Source of the DNA: Polynucleobacter sp.
GTDB taxonomy: Bacteria > Pseudomonadota > Gammaproteobacteria > Burkholderiales > Burkholderiaceae
Assembly (NCBI GenBank): GCA_030696845.1
Contig: JAUYRJ010000047.1
Location: forward strand, 1 to 57,579
Direction of reading: 5' to 3'
Length of the DNA: 57,579 nt
Shown: piece by piece, positions 49,244-57,440 of the stretch
How the letters are laid out: the number at the start of each line of letters is the position of its first letter
How positions within the stretch are numbered: the stretch's first letter is position 1
Notes under the pieces: model-generated
The model's input: only the letters and a program-made list of their open reading frames with translations
The model's database searches: none
What the model was told of the DNA's origin: nothing
Position numbers and translations under genes: made by a program

Positions 49244-50935
49244 ATGAAACGCCTGAATGAACGCTCAAGAATGGTCACTGAAGGGGTTGCACGCGCGCCC
49301 AACCGCTCGATGTACTACGCCATGGGCTACGAAGAAGCGGATTTCAGCAAGCCCATGGTTGGGGTTGCAAACGGTCACTCCACCATTACTCCCTGCAATA
49401 GCGGCCTGCAAAAATTAGCGGATGCCGCAATCGAAGCGCTGGAGGGTGCGGGCGCCAAAGCTCAGGTTTTCGGAACCCCTACGGTCTCTGACGGCATTGG
49501 CATGGGTACTGAGGGCATGAAATACTCCCTCGTTTCGCGCGAAGTCATTGCCGACAGCATCGAAACCTGCGTGAACGGTTTATGGCAAGACGGCGTCGTG
49601 GTAATTGGGGGCTGCGATAAAAACATGCCTGGTGGCATGATGGCTTTAGCCCGTACCAATGTTCCCGGCATTTACGTCTACGGCGGCACGATTAAACCGG
49701 GGCACTTTAAGGGCAAAGAGCTCAATATTGTTTCCGCGTTTGAGGCCGTCGGTGAATTTACCTCTGGACGCTTGAGTGAAGAAGACTTTAAGGGTGTAGA
49801 GCAACATGCCTGCCCAGGTAGTGGCTCCTGCGGCGGTATGTACACCGCCAACACCATGAGCTCAGCCTTTGAGGCTTTAGGCATGAGCTTGCCCTATTCC
49901 TCCACCATGTCGAATGTGGATGCCGAGAAAGTGGAAAGTGCCGCCGAGTCGGCGCGCGTCTTGGTCGAGGCAATTAAAAACAACCTTCGCCCCCGTGACA
50001 TCATTACCAAAAAATCGATTGAAAATGCGGTAAGCATGATCATGGCCGTCGGCGGCTCTACCAATGCAGTGCTGCATTTCTTGGCGATTACCAGCGCCGC
50101 GGAAATCGATTGGACGATCGATGACTTTGAGCGCATTCGCCAGCGCGTACCCGTCATTGCCGATATGAAGCCCTCGGGCACCTATCTGGCGACCGACCTG
50201 CATCAAGCTGGCGGCATCCCGCAGATCATGAAAATCTTGCTGGACGGCGGATTACTGCATGGCGACTGCATGACGATTACCGGCAAAACGGTGGCCGAGG
50301 TGCTCAAGGATGTGCCATCCCAGCCGCGCGCCGATCAAAAGGTTATCCGCACCTTGGATAATCCAATCTACGCACAGGGTCATCTAGCCATCCTCAAGGG
50401 CAATATTTCTCCTGAGGGCTGTGTTGCCAAAATTACTGGCCTCAAAAACCCATCGATTACCGGCCCAGCGCGGGTATTTGATTCTGAAGATTTGGCAATG
50501 GCCGCGATCATGGACAATCAGATTAAGGCTGGCGATATTGTGGTAATTCGCTATGAAGGCCCTAAAGGCGGTCCTGGAATGCGCGAGATGTTAGCGCCTA
50601 CTTCGGCTTTGGTCGGCCAGGGTCTTGGTGAAAGCGTGGGCCTCATTACCGATGGCCGTTTCTCGGGCGGTACCTGGGGGATGGTAGTGGGTCACGTGGC
50701 CCCAGAAGCCTATGTTGGCGGTACCATCGCCCTCATTAACGAAGGCGATTCGGTGACGATTGATGCGCATAAGCTATTGATTCAACTCAATGTTTCGGAT
50801 GAAGAGATCGCAAAGCGTCGAGCCAATTGGAAGCAACCTAAACCCCGCTACACCCGCGGCCTGCTGGCGAAGTACGCCAGCCTAGCCAGTAGCGCCAGCA
50901 AGGGCGCAGTAACGGATCTGGATCTCAAAATCTAA
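49244..50935 (+). CDS. ilvD: Dihydroxy-acid dehydratase
   Basis: A 563-residue iron-sulphur enzyme of branched-chain amino-acid synthesis, converting dihydroxy acids to 2-keto acids for valine, isoleucine and leucine. Three conserved cysteines are C51 (TPCNSG), C124 (GGCDKNMPG) and C196 ([15 protein letters not shown]), which fit the [2Fe-2S] type. Later hallmarks are [17 protein letters not shown] and [13 protein letters not shown] 49244 is chosen because the family starts MKRLNERSR; the frame extends upstream to 49214 without matching residues. It stands alone here, with a stem-loop shortly after its stop. Confidence 0.96.
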   Translation: MKRLNERSRMVTEGVARAPNRSMYYAMGYEEADFSKPMVGVANGHSTITPCNSGLQKLADAAIEALEGAGAKAQVFGTPTVSDGIGMGTEGMKYSLVSREVIADSIETCVNGLWQDGVVVIGGCDKNMPGGMMALARTNVPGIYVYGGTIKPGHFKGKELNIVSAFEAVGEFTSGRLSEEDFKGVEQHACPGSGSCGGMYTANTMSSAFEALGMSLPYSSTMSNVDAEKVESAAESARVLVEAIKNNLRPRDIITKKSIENAVSMIMAVGGSTNAVLHFLAITSAAEIDWTIDDFERIRQRVPVIADMKPSGTYLATDLHQAGGIPQIMKILLDGGLLHGDCMTITGKTVAEVLKDVPSQPRADQKVIRTLDNPIYAQGHLAILKGNISPEGCVAKITGLKNPSITGPARVFDSEDLAMAAIMDNQIKAGDIVVIRYEGPKGGPGMREMLAPTSALVGQGLGESVGLITDGRFSGGTWGMVVGHVAPEAYVGGTIALINEGDSVTIDAHKLLIQLNVSDEEIAKRRANWKQPKPRYTRGLLAKYASLASSASKGAVTDLDLKI

Positions 50936-50947
50936 AAACCCATCCCC

Positions 50948-50973
50948 CCCCTAGGGCTAATAAGCGCTAGGGG
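50948..50973. repeat. Inverted repeat downstream of ilvD
   Basis: CCCCTAG at 50948-50954 pairs with CTAGGGG at 50967-50973 across a 12-base loop, preceded by an 8-base C run (50944-50951). No T tract follows, so it may be a Rho-type or RNA-stability hairpin. Confidence 0.4.
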
Positions 50974-51026
50974 AATCGGTTAAAATAATTATCTGTAAAT
51001 GATGTAATCAATTACCCCCACTGTTT

Positions 51027-51965
51027 ATGCAGCTTATTTGGATCTCCGGATCAACCTCCCAAGTCAAAAAGTTCAACATTACGAGCCGTAGTCTCACCAA
51101 GCTCGCACTCAGTTTGTCATGCGTCTTTGTACTGATTGGCGTTGGCATTCATGCGATGGGCTTTCGGGTGGCTATTCAGTACAGCCCAGAACTGGCGCGC
51201 AATATGGGTGGGGTGATTACCGTGCAAGAAAAAGACGAGATTGAGTCGGGATACCGCCATCGCCTGAATGAACTACAAAAACAAGTATTTCAGCTAAGCG
51301 ATCGCATTCTGGAAATTAAAACCCTCAAAGACCGATTTGCGGATCTGGCAACACCGTCCCCAGTCAAACCCAAAGTCAAAGATCAAAATAACCAAGGCGG
51401 CCCGTATCAGCCTATTTTGTTTAAGCCCAACTCCAAGAATTCCTTAATTGAGGACTTTGAGTACGCCCTCAATAGCACCCAGTCCATTAATCAGGGCATC
51501 AAAAAACTCGAAGATTCATGGCGTGATCAGTATCAATGGCTCAGTCAACTGCCAACCGGGTCGCCGATCGCCAATCAAATTGGACTATCCAGTAACTTTG
51601 GTGCCCGTATCGACCCCTTTACAAGGTCACTTGCCCAGCACCCGGGAGTGGATTTTTCCGCCCCAAGTGGCACACCCATCCTGGCATCTGGCGACGGAGT
51701 AGTATTGCGCGCTGAATACGACGGCGCCTATGGCAATTTTATTGAGATCGAACATGCGGATCAGTTTGTTTCTAAATATGCGCACGCCCGTAAATTGCAT
51801 GTTCAGGTTGGCCAGAAAATTAAACGGGGCCAGCTGATTGCGGAGGTGGGTAGCACGGGCAGGTCAACTGGGGCGCACTTGCACTACGAGATTAGCCGCA
51901 ATGGCACTATCATTAATCCGATGCAAATCTTGATCGCCAGACCCACTCAGCTAGCGCAGCAGTAA
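51027..51965 (+). CDS. M23-family metallopeptidase with membrane anchor
   Basis: A 312-residue envelope protein. A basic N-terminus and one membrane helix (about 24-46) lead to a periplasmic coiled coil (about 70-110), a linker, and a LytM/M23 domain (about 185-300). The zinc and catalytic residues are H205 and D209 (HPGVDF), H253 (YAHARKLH), and H284/H286 (GAHLHYE), so it should be an active peptidoglycan endopeptidase. It faces three bactofilin genes convergently (6-base gap), an arrangement known in other bacteria for cell-shape control. Confidence 0.93.
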   Translation: MQLIWISGSTSQVKKFNITSRSLTKLALSLSCVFVLIGVGIHAMGFRVAIQYSPELARNMGGVITVQEKDEIESGYRHRLNELQKQVFQLSDRILEIKTLKDRFADLATPSPVKPKVKDQNNQGGPYQPILFKPNSKNSLIEDFEYALNSTQSINQGIKKLEDSWRDQYQWLSQLPTGSPIANQIGLSSNFGARIDPFTRSLAQHPGVDFSAPSGTPILASGDGVVLRAEYDGAYGNFIEIEHADQFVSKYAHARKLHVQVGQKIKRGQLIAEVGSTGRSTGAHLHYEISRNGTIINPMQILIARPTQLAQQ

Positions 51966-51971
51966 TTCACC

Positions 51972-52382
51972 CTAGCTGTTTGATTCTTCCAATTCATCGG
52001 TGGATTCGTTTGCTCTGGCAATCATCAATCCATTGAGTTTGGCGCCATGCTCGATGCCCAGCTGACCATAGGTCACATCACCCCGAACCTCCGAACCATC
52101 GTGGAGTTCAACCCGTTCGGTGGCATAAATATTGCCCTCGATAACGCCAGCAACCAAGACGCGGTAGGCGTAAATATCACCCATTACAGCACCGGTTTTA
52201 CCTAAGGCTACGCAGACTTCCGAGCCCGGCTGAGCTTCGATATTGCCAATAATCTTGCCATCGACCCGTAGGCCTTTGCTGGTCACAATTCGGCCATGCA
52301 CTTCAGCCGCCGGGCCAATGATGGTCTCAAAATTTTCAACCGATGGCTCTAGCAGGCCTACCGGCCTTTTCTTTTTAAACAT
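51972..52382 (-). CDS. Bactofilin (third of three tandem genes)
   Basis: A 136-residue bactofilin. After a short charged N-terminus (MFKKKRPVGLLEP), the core has beta-helix repeats: IIGPAAEVHGRIVTSKGLRVDGKIIGNI, GDIYAYRVLVAGVIEGNI and VRGDVTYGQLGIEHGAKLNGLMI. Bactofilins polymerise without nucleotide into membrane-associated filaments. ATG 52382 is selected because upstream residues in the same frame are not family-like and overlap the previous bactofilin gene. It follows that gene with 16 bases between them. Confidence 0.9.
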   Translation of the reverse strand: MFKKKRPVGLLEPSVENFETIIGPAAEVHGRIVTSKGLRVDGKIIGNIEAQPGSEVCVALGKTGAVMGDIYAYRVLVAGVIEGNIYATERVELHDGSEVRGDVTYGQLGIEHGAKLNGLMIARANESTDELEESNS

Positions 52383-52398
52383 GATAGCTGCGGCTGAA

Positions 52399-52857
52399 TT
52401 AGTTCTTATTGAACTTGCCGGCGACTTTGCCGCCACGCTGAATATGAATATGCTGATAGGAAATATTCCCATCAATGAAGGCGCGTGGGCCCACATTGAG
52501 CTCCTGGCAGACCACTTCGCCAATCACCTTGCCTTTTACCACCAGCATCTCTGAAGAAAGTTCGCCTTCAACACACCCTTCCACATCGACTAAAACGGAC
52601 TTAGCGGAAATCTTCCCTTTGACCACGCCCGCGATATTGAGCGTACCTTCGGATGTAATGTTTCCAACAAACTCAAAGCCTTCACTAATGATGGAAGGTT
52701 TTGTGGGGCGGGCGGCAACGGAATTAATGCCGTCCTGAACGGGGGCTGCATCGTGATGATCGCTATCGGCGAGGTCTGGAACGGCAAACGTATCCTCGAG
52801 CGAGTCATTGAAATCGCTGGTGTTTTCTGAACTGATGGGCTGTTTTTTTGAGAACAT
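52399..52857 (-). CDS. Bactofilin (second of three tandem genes)
   Basis: A 152-residue bactofilin. A longer acidic, probably disordered N-terminal tail (about 1-55) precedes the beta-helix core: EGFEFVGNITSEGTLNIAGVVKGKISAKSVLVDVEGCVEGELSSEMLVVKGKVIGEV ... FIDGNISYQHIHIQRGGKVAGKF. The repeating G-x-I/V pattern is typical of DUF583/bactofilin. The N-terminal tail distinguishes it from its two neighbours and may give membrane or partner specificity. It lies between the other two bactofilin genes and probably shares their transcript. Confidence 0.9.
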   Translation of the reverse strand: MFSKKQPISSENTSDFNDSLEDTFAVPDLADSDHHDAAPVQDGINSVAARPTKPSIISEGFEFVGNITSEGTLNIAGVVKGKISAKSVLVDVEGCVEGELSSEMLVVKGKVIGEVVCQELNVGPRAFIDGNISYQHIHIQRGGKVAGKFNKN

Positions 52858-52873
52858 AATTACGACCTAATAA

Positions 52874-53221
52874 TTAAGGCTGGGTAAATCCCTGGCCAAT
52901 AAGGTTGAGATCGCCATAAATATGGCCGCCTTTTTCAATTTCGATTTCAGCGTAATTGACGACTCCGCTAACTTTGCCACTCGGCCGAATGATTAAGGAG
53001 CGGGTTGCGGTCAGGTTTTCGGTGATTTCACCGCGCACATCAACCGACTCTCCGGTCACTTTTCCGCGGATCACGCCAGAAGTCTCAACAATGACTTGCT
53101 TAGCGGATAGCTCGCCCTCAATGACACCAGAAACGGATGCAATATCGGGCACCTCAAAGTTACCCTTCAGCACCACGCCTTCACCGACAAACAGGCAGCC
53201 CTGTTGATTACTTTCAGCCAT
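52874..53221 (-). CDS. Bactofilin (first of three tandem genes)
   Basis: A 115-residue compact bactofilin consisting almost only of the beta-helix core: CLFVGEGVVLKGNFEVPDIASVSGVIEGELSAKQVIVETSGVIRGKVTGESVDVRGEITENL and VVNYAEIEIEKGGHIYGDL. ATG 53221 has a gggag ribosome site with good spacing. It is the promoter-proximal member of the three-gene set. Multiple bactofilins in one operon suggest mixed filaments. Confidence 0.9.
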   Translation of the reverse strand: MAESNQQGCLFVGEGVVLKGNFEVPDIASVSGVIEGELSAKQVIVETSGVIRGKVTGESVDVRGEITENLTATRSLIIRPSGKVSGVVNYAEIEIEKGGHIYGDLNLIGQGFTQP

Positions 53222-53328
53222 CAAAACTCCCGATTACTTTTAAAAAAATGAGTAGATTGGGCTAATGTAGCACACCCTGCTACCTCGCCTTTTAATGGCC
53301 AAAAAAGACTCCAGAACCCCTGCCAACT

Positions 53329-53356
53329 GGGGCGTTACCCGTGTGGCGTACGCCCC
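53329..53356. repeat. Inverted repeat between the bactofilin and copper-chaperone operons
   Basis: GGGGCGT at 53329-53335 pairs with ACGCCCC at 53350-53356, followed by four further C residues (53357-53360). On the minus strand it lies just after the PCu(A)C stop codon and could help end that transcript, though the T tract is displaced by about 20 bases. Confidence 0.4.
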
Positions 53357-53370
53357 CCCCCTAATTTGGC

Positions 53371-53853
53371 TTAGTGCTGATGCTTTTGATGCCCGCCGCC
53401 CATCGCCTTGACGGGCAGCTTGACCTCAAGCTCTCCTGCTTTGGCAAACTTTAACTTCACGGCCACCATATCGCCCGGCTTTAGGGGAGATTTAATGTTC
53501 ATGAACATCAAGTGTAGGCCGCCCGGCTTGAGCTCGACAACGGTATTGGCTGGCACATCAATTTGCTTCACCTCACGCATTTGCATGACATTACCGTCCA
53601 TTTTCATGGTGTGCAATTGGACCTCGGCAGCCGCGGGTGAGCTTGCGGAAATCAATTGATCGGCAGCGCCGGTATTGTCGATCTTCATAAAGCCCCCTGC
53701 CGCAGCTTGGCCTGGCACGGTAGCGCGTGTGTAGGCGCCATCAATCGCAATACTACCCACTTTGGCATCTTGGGCATAAGTGTATTGGCTCACGCCCAAT
53801 CCAATCGCTCCAGCCACTACGAGATGCTTGATCTTATTTACAGTGTGTTTCAT
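53371..53853 (-). CDS. PCu(A)C copper chaperone
   Basis: A 160-residue periplasmic copper chaperone. The signal peptide (about 1-27, ending SQYTYA) is followed by the PCu(A)C fold. The Cu(I) ligand motif H-X10-M-X21-H-X-M is exact: H81, M92, H114 and M116. A His-rich tail (GGGHQKHQH) may add copper binding. The family delivers copper to the CuA or CuB site of cytochrome c oxidase. It follows the DUF2244 gene, itself often near oxidase genes, with an 18-base gap. Confidence 0.93.
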   Translation of the reverse strand: MKHTVNKIKHLVVAGAIGLGVSQYTYAQDAKVGSIAIDGAYTRATVPGQAAAGGFMKIDNTGAADQLISASSPAAAEVQLHTMKMDGNVMQMREVKQIDVPANTVVELKPGGLHLMFMNIKSPLKPGDMVAVKLKFAKAGELEVKLPVKAMGGGHQKHQH

Positions 53854-53871
53854 ATTTTCCTTAATGGTTCA

Positions 53872-54306
53872 TTAACCCAGATACGCCTTCAACTCTTTTT
53901 CAAATCGAGGAAGGTCGTCTTGGTTTACAAAAATTCCGATCGGCATCTCGATATCGGCATGCTTTAGTAGCAACCGATAGAGGTGCTTTTCGGTTCGGTC
54001 AATTCGGGCCCATGCGGTATTGAATTCAAGGGTATCCACTTTTCCGCCCCAACTTTTTTCAATCTGGAGCCTTTTACCGTCGATTGTGATCTTTTCATAA
54101 TCCAGTGCATGGCGACTATAGATGTATAAGGCAATGGTGAGCGCGGTGATTTCGATGCAAGTAAATATCAAAATCATCCAAACACCAAACAACCAAAAAT
54201 AGCCGGCCACCATTAATGAAAATGCGACGATCGAGGCGTAAAAATACCCCACCTGCTTCGGAGAAAAGGAACAGTTTCGCTTCATTAACCAAACGCGCAT
54301 GGCCAT
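53872..54306 (-). CDS. DUF2244 membrane protein
   Basis: A 144-residue protein. RNCSFSPKQVGYFY, two membrane helices (about 22-62) and the C-terminal WARIDRTEKHLYRLLLKHADIEMPIGIFVNQDDLPRFEKELKAYL match DUF2244, whose genes often accompany cytochrome oxidase and copper-delivery genes. No biochemical role is known. The start may be at 54306 or the next methionine 54300. It is 18 bases upstream of the PCu(A)C gene and 6 after the DsrE-like gene. Confidence 0.85.
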   Translation of the reverse strand: MAMRVWLMKRNCSFSPKQVGYFYASIVAFSLMVAGYFWLFGVWMILIFTCIEITALTIALYIYSRHALDYEKITIDGKRLQIEKSWGGKVDTLEFNTAWARIDRTEKHLYRLLLKHADIEMPIGIFVNQDDLPRFEKELKAYLG

Positions 54307-54312
54307 ACTGTA

Positions 54313-54729
54313 CTACCAGCTCAAGGTCTTTGTATTCTCCTTAAATAGGGCTGCGCCAGTCACCTTAGCCCCTCCCATCGTGATGCCGGGCAATAGATCA
54401 GACTCGGTAAAGCCATAGTGCTTTAAGCACAATGGACACATGATGACCACAGCACCGTTAGCCATCATCTCGCGCAATATGTTTTGCTGTTCTGGGAACT
54501 GGGACGCCTGCCCTTTGATGCCTACATAAACGCCTTTATCGCTTAAAAATAGACTGAGCGGATGTCCCTGGGCCGCATGGTGCTTGCCAAAACTCAGTGC
54601 CATCGTCACGCGGTGTGGTTCATTGCTGGTTAAGCTGATAAATAAGGGGTCTGTGTTCGCCCCAACACTGGCAAGCGAAAATCCCCATAAGCAGACCAGC
54701 AAGGCCCACCGCTTGATTAATTTCAACAT
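54313..54729 (-). CDS. DsrE-like exported protein
   Basis: A 138-residue protein with a signal peptide (LKRWALLVCLWGFSLASVGA region) and a DsrE/DsrF-like fold: PLFISLTSNEPHRVTMALSFGKHHAAQGHPLSLFLSDKGVYVG, then AVVIMCPLCLKHYGF with two cysteines. DsrE proteins usually act in sulphur transfer in the cytoplasm, but this one appears periplasmic. Its place in the copper-associated group suggests metal or thiol handling; that is inference. Confidence 0.82.
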   Translation of the reverse strand: MLKLIKRWALLVCLWGFSLASVGANTDPLFISLTSNEPHRVTMALSFGKHHAAQGHPLSLFLSDKGVYVGIKGQASQFPEQQNILREMMANGAVVIMCPLCLKHYGFTESDLLPGITMGGAKVTGAALFKENTKTLSW

Positions 54730-54830
54730 GGTTTTTTCCTAAAAATAGTTCAGATTCAGGGCGCGCAATATGGCTTTATGCGCAGCCCAATTCAAGGCGA
54801 GAAGCTCGCCTTCAGACTGCAGAATCCTGC

Positions 54831-55193
54831 TTAGGAATACAGAGGGGGCGCCCGTGAGGGCAATTGCATCCAAGCAAAAAATGGCTTGGGTGCTTGATAA
54901 AAAAGAGATGGATATAGTGTGCTTGAACTGGGTTTTGCAAACCGCAAATCCACCATGATGGCAATAGCGTAAATCCCTTGTGCCAAACAATAAGCGCACT
55001 CGAGAGTAGCGTCGTGCTGAGCCAGCAGCTCAAGATCAATCAGCTGCTCTACCGTTGCACCACTGGGAGTGCATACCTCCATTGCAAAACTGGAGCCCGG
55101 GTTCAGATCCGACCTTGCTTGAGATATGAGCGGTGCGAATGAACCCATCAGCACTGCGACGGCAGTGAGCCAATGTATCCAGTTACGCCTCAT
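54831..55193 (-). CDS. DUF2946 family protein
   Basis: A 120-residue exported or membrane protein. MRRNWIHWLTAVAVLMGSFAPLISQA is the typical DUF2946 start, followed by CTPSG and the CAYCL cysteine pair common in the family. DUF2946 genes often accompany copper-responsive and TonB-receptor genes, so a role in copper handling is likely but unproven. The C-terminus (RAPPLYS) is normal for the family. It is first in the group DUF2946, DsrE-like, DUF2244, PCu(A)C, with a 101-base gap before the next gene. Confidence 0.82.
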   Translation of the reverse strand: MRRNWIHWLTAVAVLMGSFAPLISQARSDLNPGSSFAMEVCTPSGATVEQLIDLELLAQHDATLECAYCLAQGIYAIAIMVDLRFAKPSSSTLYPSLFYQAPKPFFAWMQLPSRAPPLYS

Positions 55194-55246
55194 TAATCCC
55201 ATATTTCAATTTTATATTGAAGCCACTGTTTGCTTCTTGAAACCAT

Positions 55247-55275
55247 AAAAAATGGGGGCTTAGAGCCCCCATTTT
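55247..55275 (-). terminator. Intrinsic terminator of the tct operon
   Basis: AAAATGGGGGCT at 55249-55260 pairs exactly with AGCCCCCATTTT at 55264-55275 across a 3-base loop; the minus strand then has T residues (TTTTTT at 55252-55247). It lies 24 bases after the tctA stop on the minus strand. It may also work in the other direction. Confidence 0.92.
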
Positions 55276-55298
55276 GCTGATACTGACTTCAAACTAGC

Positions 55299-56795
55299 TT
55301 ATGCTGCCGCCTTCTTGCCGCCTGTGAACTTACCAATCAATGGCCAGAACAAGAGGATCAACGCCAAGGCAGTAATGCCGCCTACCAAGTAGTTCGAGAA
55401 GAATACATCGACGCTACCTTGAGAGATGAGCATGGACTGACGGAAAGAGTCTTCCGCACGATCGCCTAGAACTAAAGCCAAGACCATTGGAGCCATTGGG
55501 TAGTCCAGTTTCTTAAAGACATAACCCACTACACCAAAGCCGAGCATCAACCATACGTCAAACGTCGCATTGTGAACGGTATACGCACCTACCGCGCAGA
55601 TCACGATAATGACTGGCGCAATAATGGAGAACGGAATACGCAGAATCGATGCGAAGAGTGGTACGCAGGTCAAGACCACAAAGAGACCGGCAATGTTACC
55701 AAGGTACATACTGGCGATTAAGCCCCAAACGAAGTCTGGCTTCTCAACGAAGAGTAATGGGCCTGGCTGTAAACCCCAGATCAACAAACCGCCGAGTAAT
55801 ACCGCTGCGGTTGGTGAACCTGGAATACCCAAGGAGAGCATTGGCAACAGCGCTGCTGTACCCGCTGCGTGCGCTGCGGTCTCAGGAGCGACGATACCTT
55901 CCATGTCGCCCTTGCCAAAGTTGTTACCGTTCTTGGATACGCGCTTTGCAACACCGTAAGCCATAAACGACGCTGGCGTAGCACCGCCTGGGGTGATACC
56001 CATCCAGCAGCCGATTAAGCAGCTACGCAATGAGGTTGCCCAGTACTTAGGCAATTGCTTCCATGTTTGCCAAACCACAGTACTCTTGATCTTTGCCGCC
56101 GCGCCAGAGAACTTGAGGCCCTCTTCCATCGACAACAGAATCTCACCAATACCGAAGAGACCGATCACCGCGATCAAGAAGTCAAAGCCACGCATTAATT
56201 CCTGACTACCGAAAGTGAGGCGCAATTGACCTGTCACGGTATCCATACCAACGCAAGCCAGCGCAAAACCTAACATCATTGCTGACAGTACTTTGAATGG
56301 CGAACCTTTGTTCATACCCACGAAACTACAGAAGGTCAATAAATAGACCGCGAAGAACTCGGGTGGACCGAACTGCAGTGCGAACTTCGCAACCAGCGGC
56401 GCCAAGAACGTAATCATCACAATCGCAAAAACAGCGCCAATACATGAAGAGGTAAATGCGGCGGTTAAGGCTTCGCCTGCTTTACCTGCACGTGCCATTG
56501 GGTAGCCGTCAAAGGTGGTCGCAACAGACCAGGGTTCGCCTGGAATATTGAACAGAACCGATGTGATCGCTCCGCCAAACAACGCTCCCCAGTAAATACA
56601 GGACAGCATGATGATCGCGGAAGTGGGGGGCATGGTGAATGTCAATGGCAGCAAAATCGCAATACCATTGGCGCCACCTAAACCCGGTAACACACCGATG
56701 ATCACACCAAGCGTTACACCCACCAACATCAATAATAAATTGAAGGGTGTCATCGCAACGGCAAAGCCGTTAAATAGGGCGTTAATTTCTTCCAA
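55299..56795 (-). CDS. tctA: Tripartite tricarboxylate transporter large permease TctA
   Basis: A 498-residue membrane protein with about 11-12 helices. Typical segments are GVIIGVLPGLGGANGIAILLPLTF (Gly-rich TctA motif), GALFGGAITSVLFNIPGEPWSVATTFDGYPMA and IVAPETAAHAAGTAALLPMLSLGIPGSPTAAVLLGGL. It forms the transporter with TctB and TctC and uses a cation gradient to import a carboxylate. It follows tctB (39-base gap). The terminator at 55247-55275 ends the operon. Confidence 0.97.
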   Translation of the reverse strand: MEEINALFNGFAVAMTPFNLLLMLVGVTLGVIIGVLPGLGGANGIAILLPLTFTMPPTSAIIMLSCIYWGALFGGAITSVLFNIPGEPWSVATTFDGYPMARAGKAGEALTAAFTSSCIGAVFAIVMITFLAPLVAKFALQFGPPEFFAVYLLTFCSFVGMNKGSPFKVLSAMMLGFALACVGMDTVTGQLRLTFGSQELMRGFDFLIAVIGLFGIGEILLSMEEGLKFSGAAAKIKSTVVWQTWKQLPKYWATSLRSCLIGCWMGITPGGATPASFMAYGVAKRVSKNGNNFGKGDMEGIVAPETAAHAAGTAALLPMLSLGIPGSPTAAVLLGGLLIWGLQPGPLLFVEKPDFVWGLIASMYLGNIAGLFVVLTCVPLFASILRIPFSIIAPVIIVICAVGAYTVHNATFDVWLMLGFGVVGYVFKKLDYPMAPMVLALVLGDRAEDSFRQSMLISQGSVDVFFSNYLVGGITALALILLFWPLIGKFTGGKKAAA

Positions 56796-56834
56796 CTTGA
56801 GCTCCTTCTTTTCTAATCTTTTTTAATAGTTGTT

Positions 56835-57362
56835 TTATCGAACACCAACGAACTCGAGTGGATTAAACCATTGGCCATGTGGCAATGGAACCTGGAACCA
56901 ATACTCGAACATCATGTACAAGGCAGCACTAACACCAACGCCCACAGCAACTGCTTTCCAGATTGGATACTTACCAAGCCAAACCATGAAAACAATAATG
57001 TAAGCGGCTGCAGATACGTAAATACCAATTAATTGCATAAATAAAACAAAAACGAATGCTGGAATTAAAACTGCCATCACCTGTCTGAGTGGCTCTTTCT
57101 CAACAAACGGAGCATCCTCTTTTTTGCGATCAACTACTACCGCCTGGTACAAGGTTACCGAGCTTGAAAGAAGAATGATCAGACTAATATAGAAGGGGAA
57201 ATATCCCGCCTCAGGGCCATCACTGCCCCAAGATGCGCCCAGCTTAATACTGCCCACCATTACCGTTAAACCAACGGCCAAGAAAATTAAGGCAGTAATA
57301 ATTTCCATGGCACGTGTGCCAATGGCGGATTCTTGTTTTGAATTATTTGCGTGTTCAGACAT
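56835..57362 (-). CDS. tctB: Tripartite tricarboxylate transporter small permease TctB
   Basis: A 175-residue membrane protein with four helices (about 15-37, 53-73, 92-122 and 130-160). RAMEIITALIFLAVGLTVMVGSIKLGASWGSDGPEAGYFPFYISL is the hallmark TctB start, including GPEAGYFPF. It partners TctA. ATG 57362 is chosen; a GTG 12 bases upstream is possible. The gene sits between tctC (upstream) and tctA, preceded by a hairpin at 57404-57423. Confidence 0.93.
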   Translation of the reverse strand: MSEHANNSKQESAIGTRAMEIITALIFLAVGLTVMVGSIKLGASWGSDGPEAGYFPFYISLIILLSSSVTLYQAVVVDRKKEDAPFVEKEPLRQVMAVLIPAFVFVLFMQLIGIYVSAAAYIIVFMVWLGKYPIWKAVAVGVGVSAALYMMFEYWFQVPLPHGQWFNPLEFVGVR

Positions 57363-57403
57363 TGCTTTATTCACTAAAAAAGTTATTCATACTTTGAAAA
57401 ATA

Positions 57404-57423
57404 GGACCTCCAAATGGAGGTCC
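57404..57423 (-). terminator. Intercistronic hairpin between tctC and tctB
   Basis: GGACCTCC at 57404-57411 pairs perfectly with GGAGGTCC at 57416-57423 across a 4-base loop; on the minus strand the stem is followed by TATTTTT. It lies 17 bases after the tctC stop. It resembles a partial terminator that would lower expression of tctBA relative to the receptor gene. Confidence 0.75.
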
Positions 57424-57440
57424 CACAGTACATCATTTAA

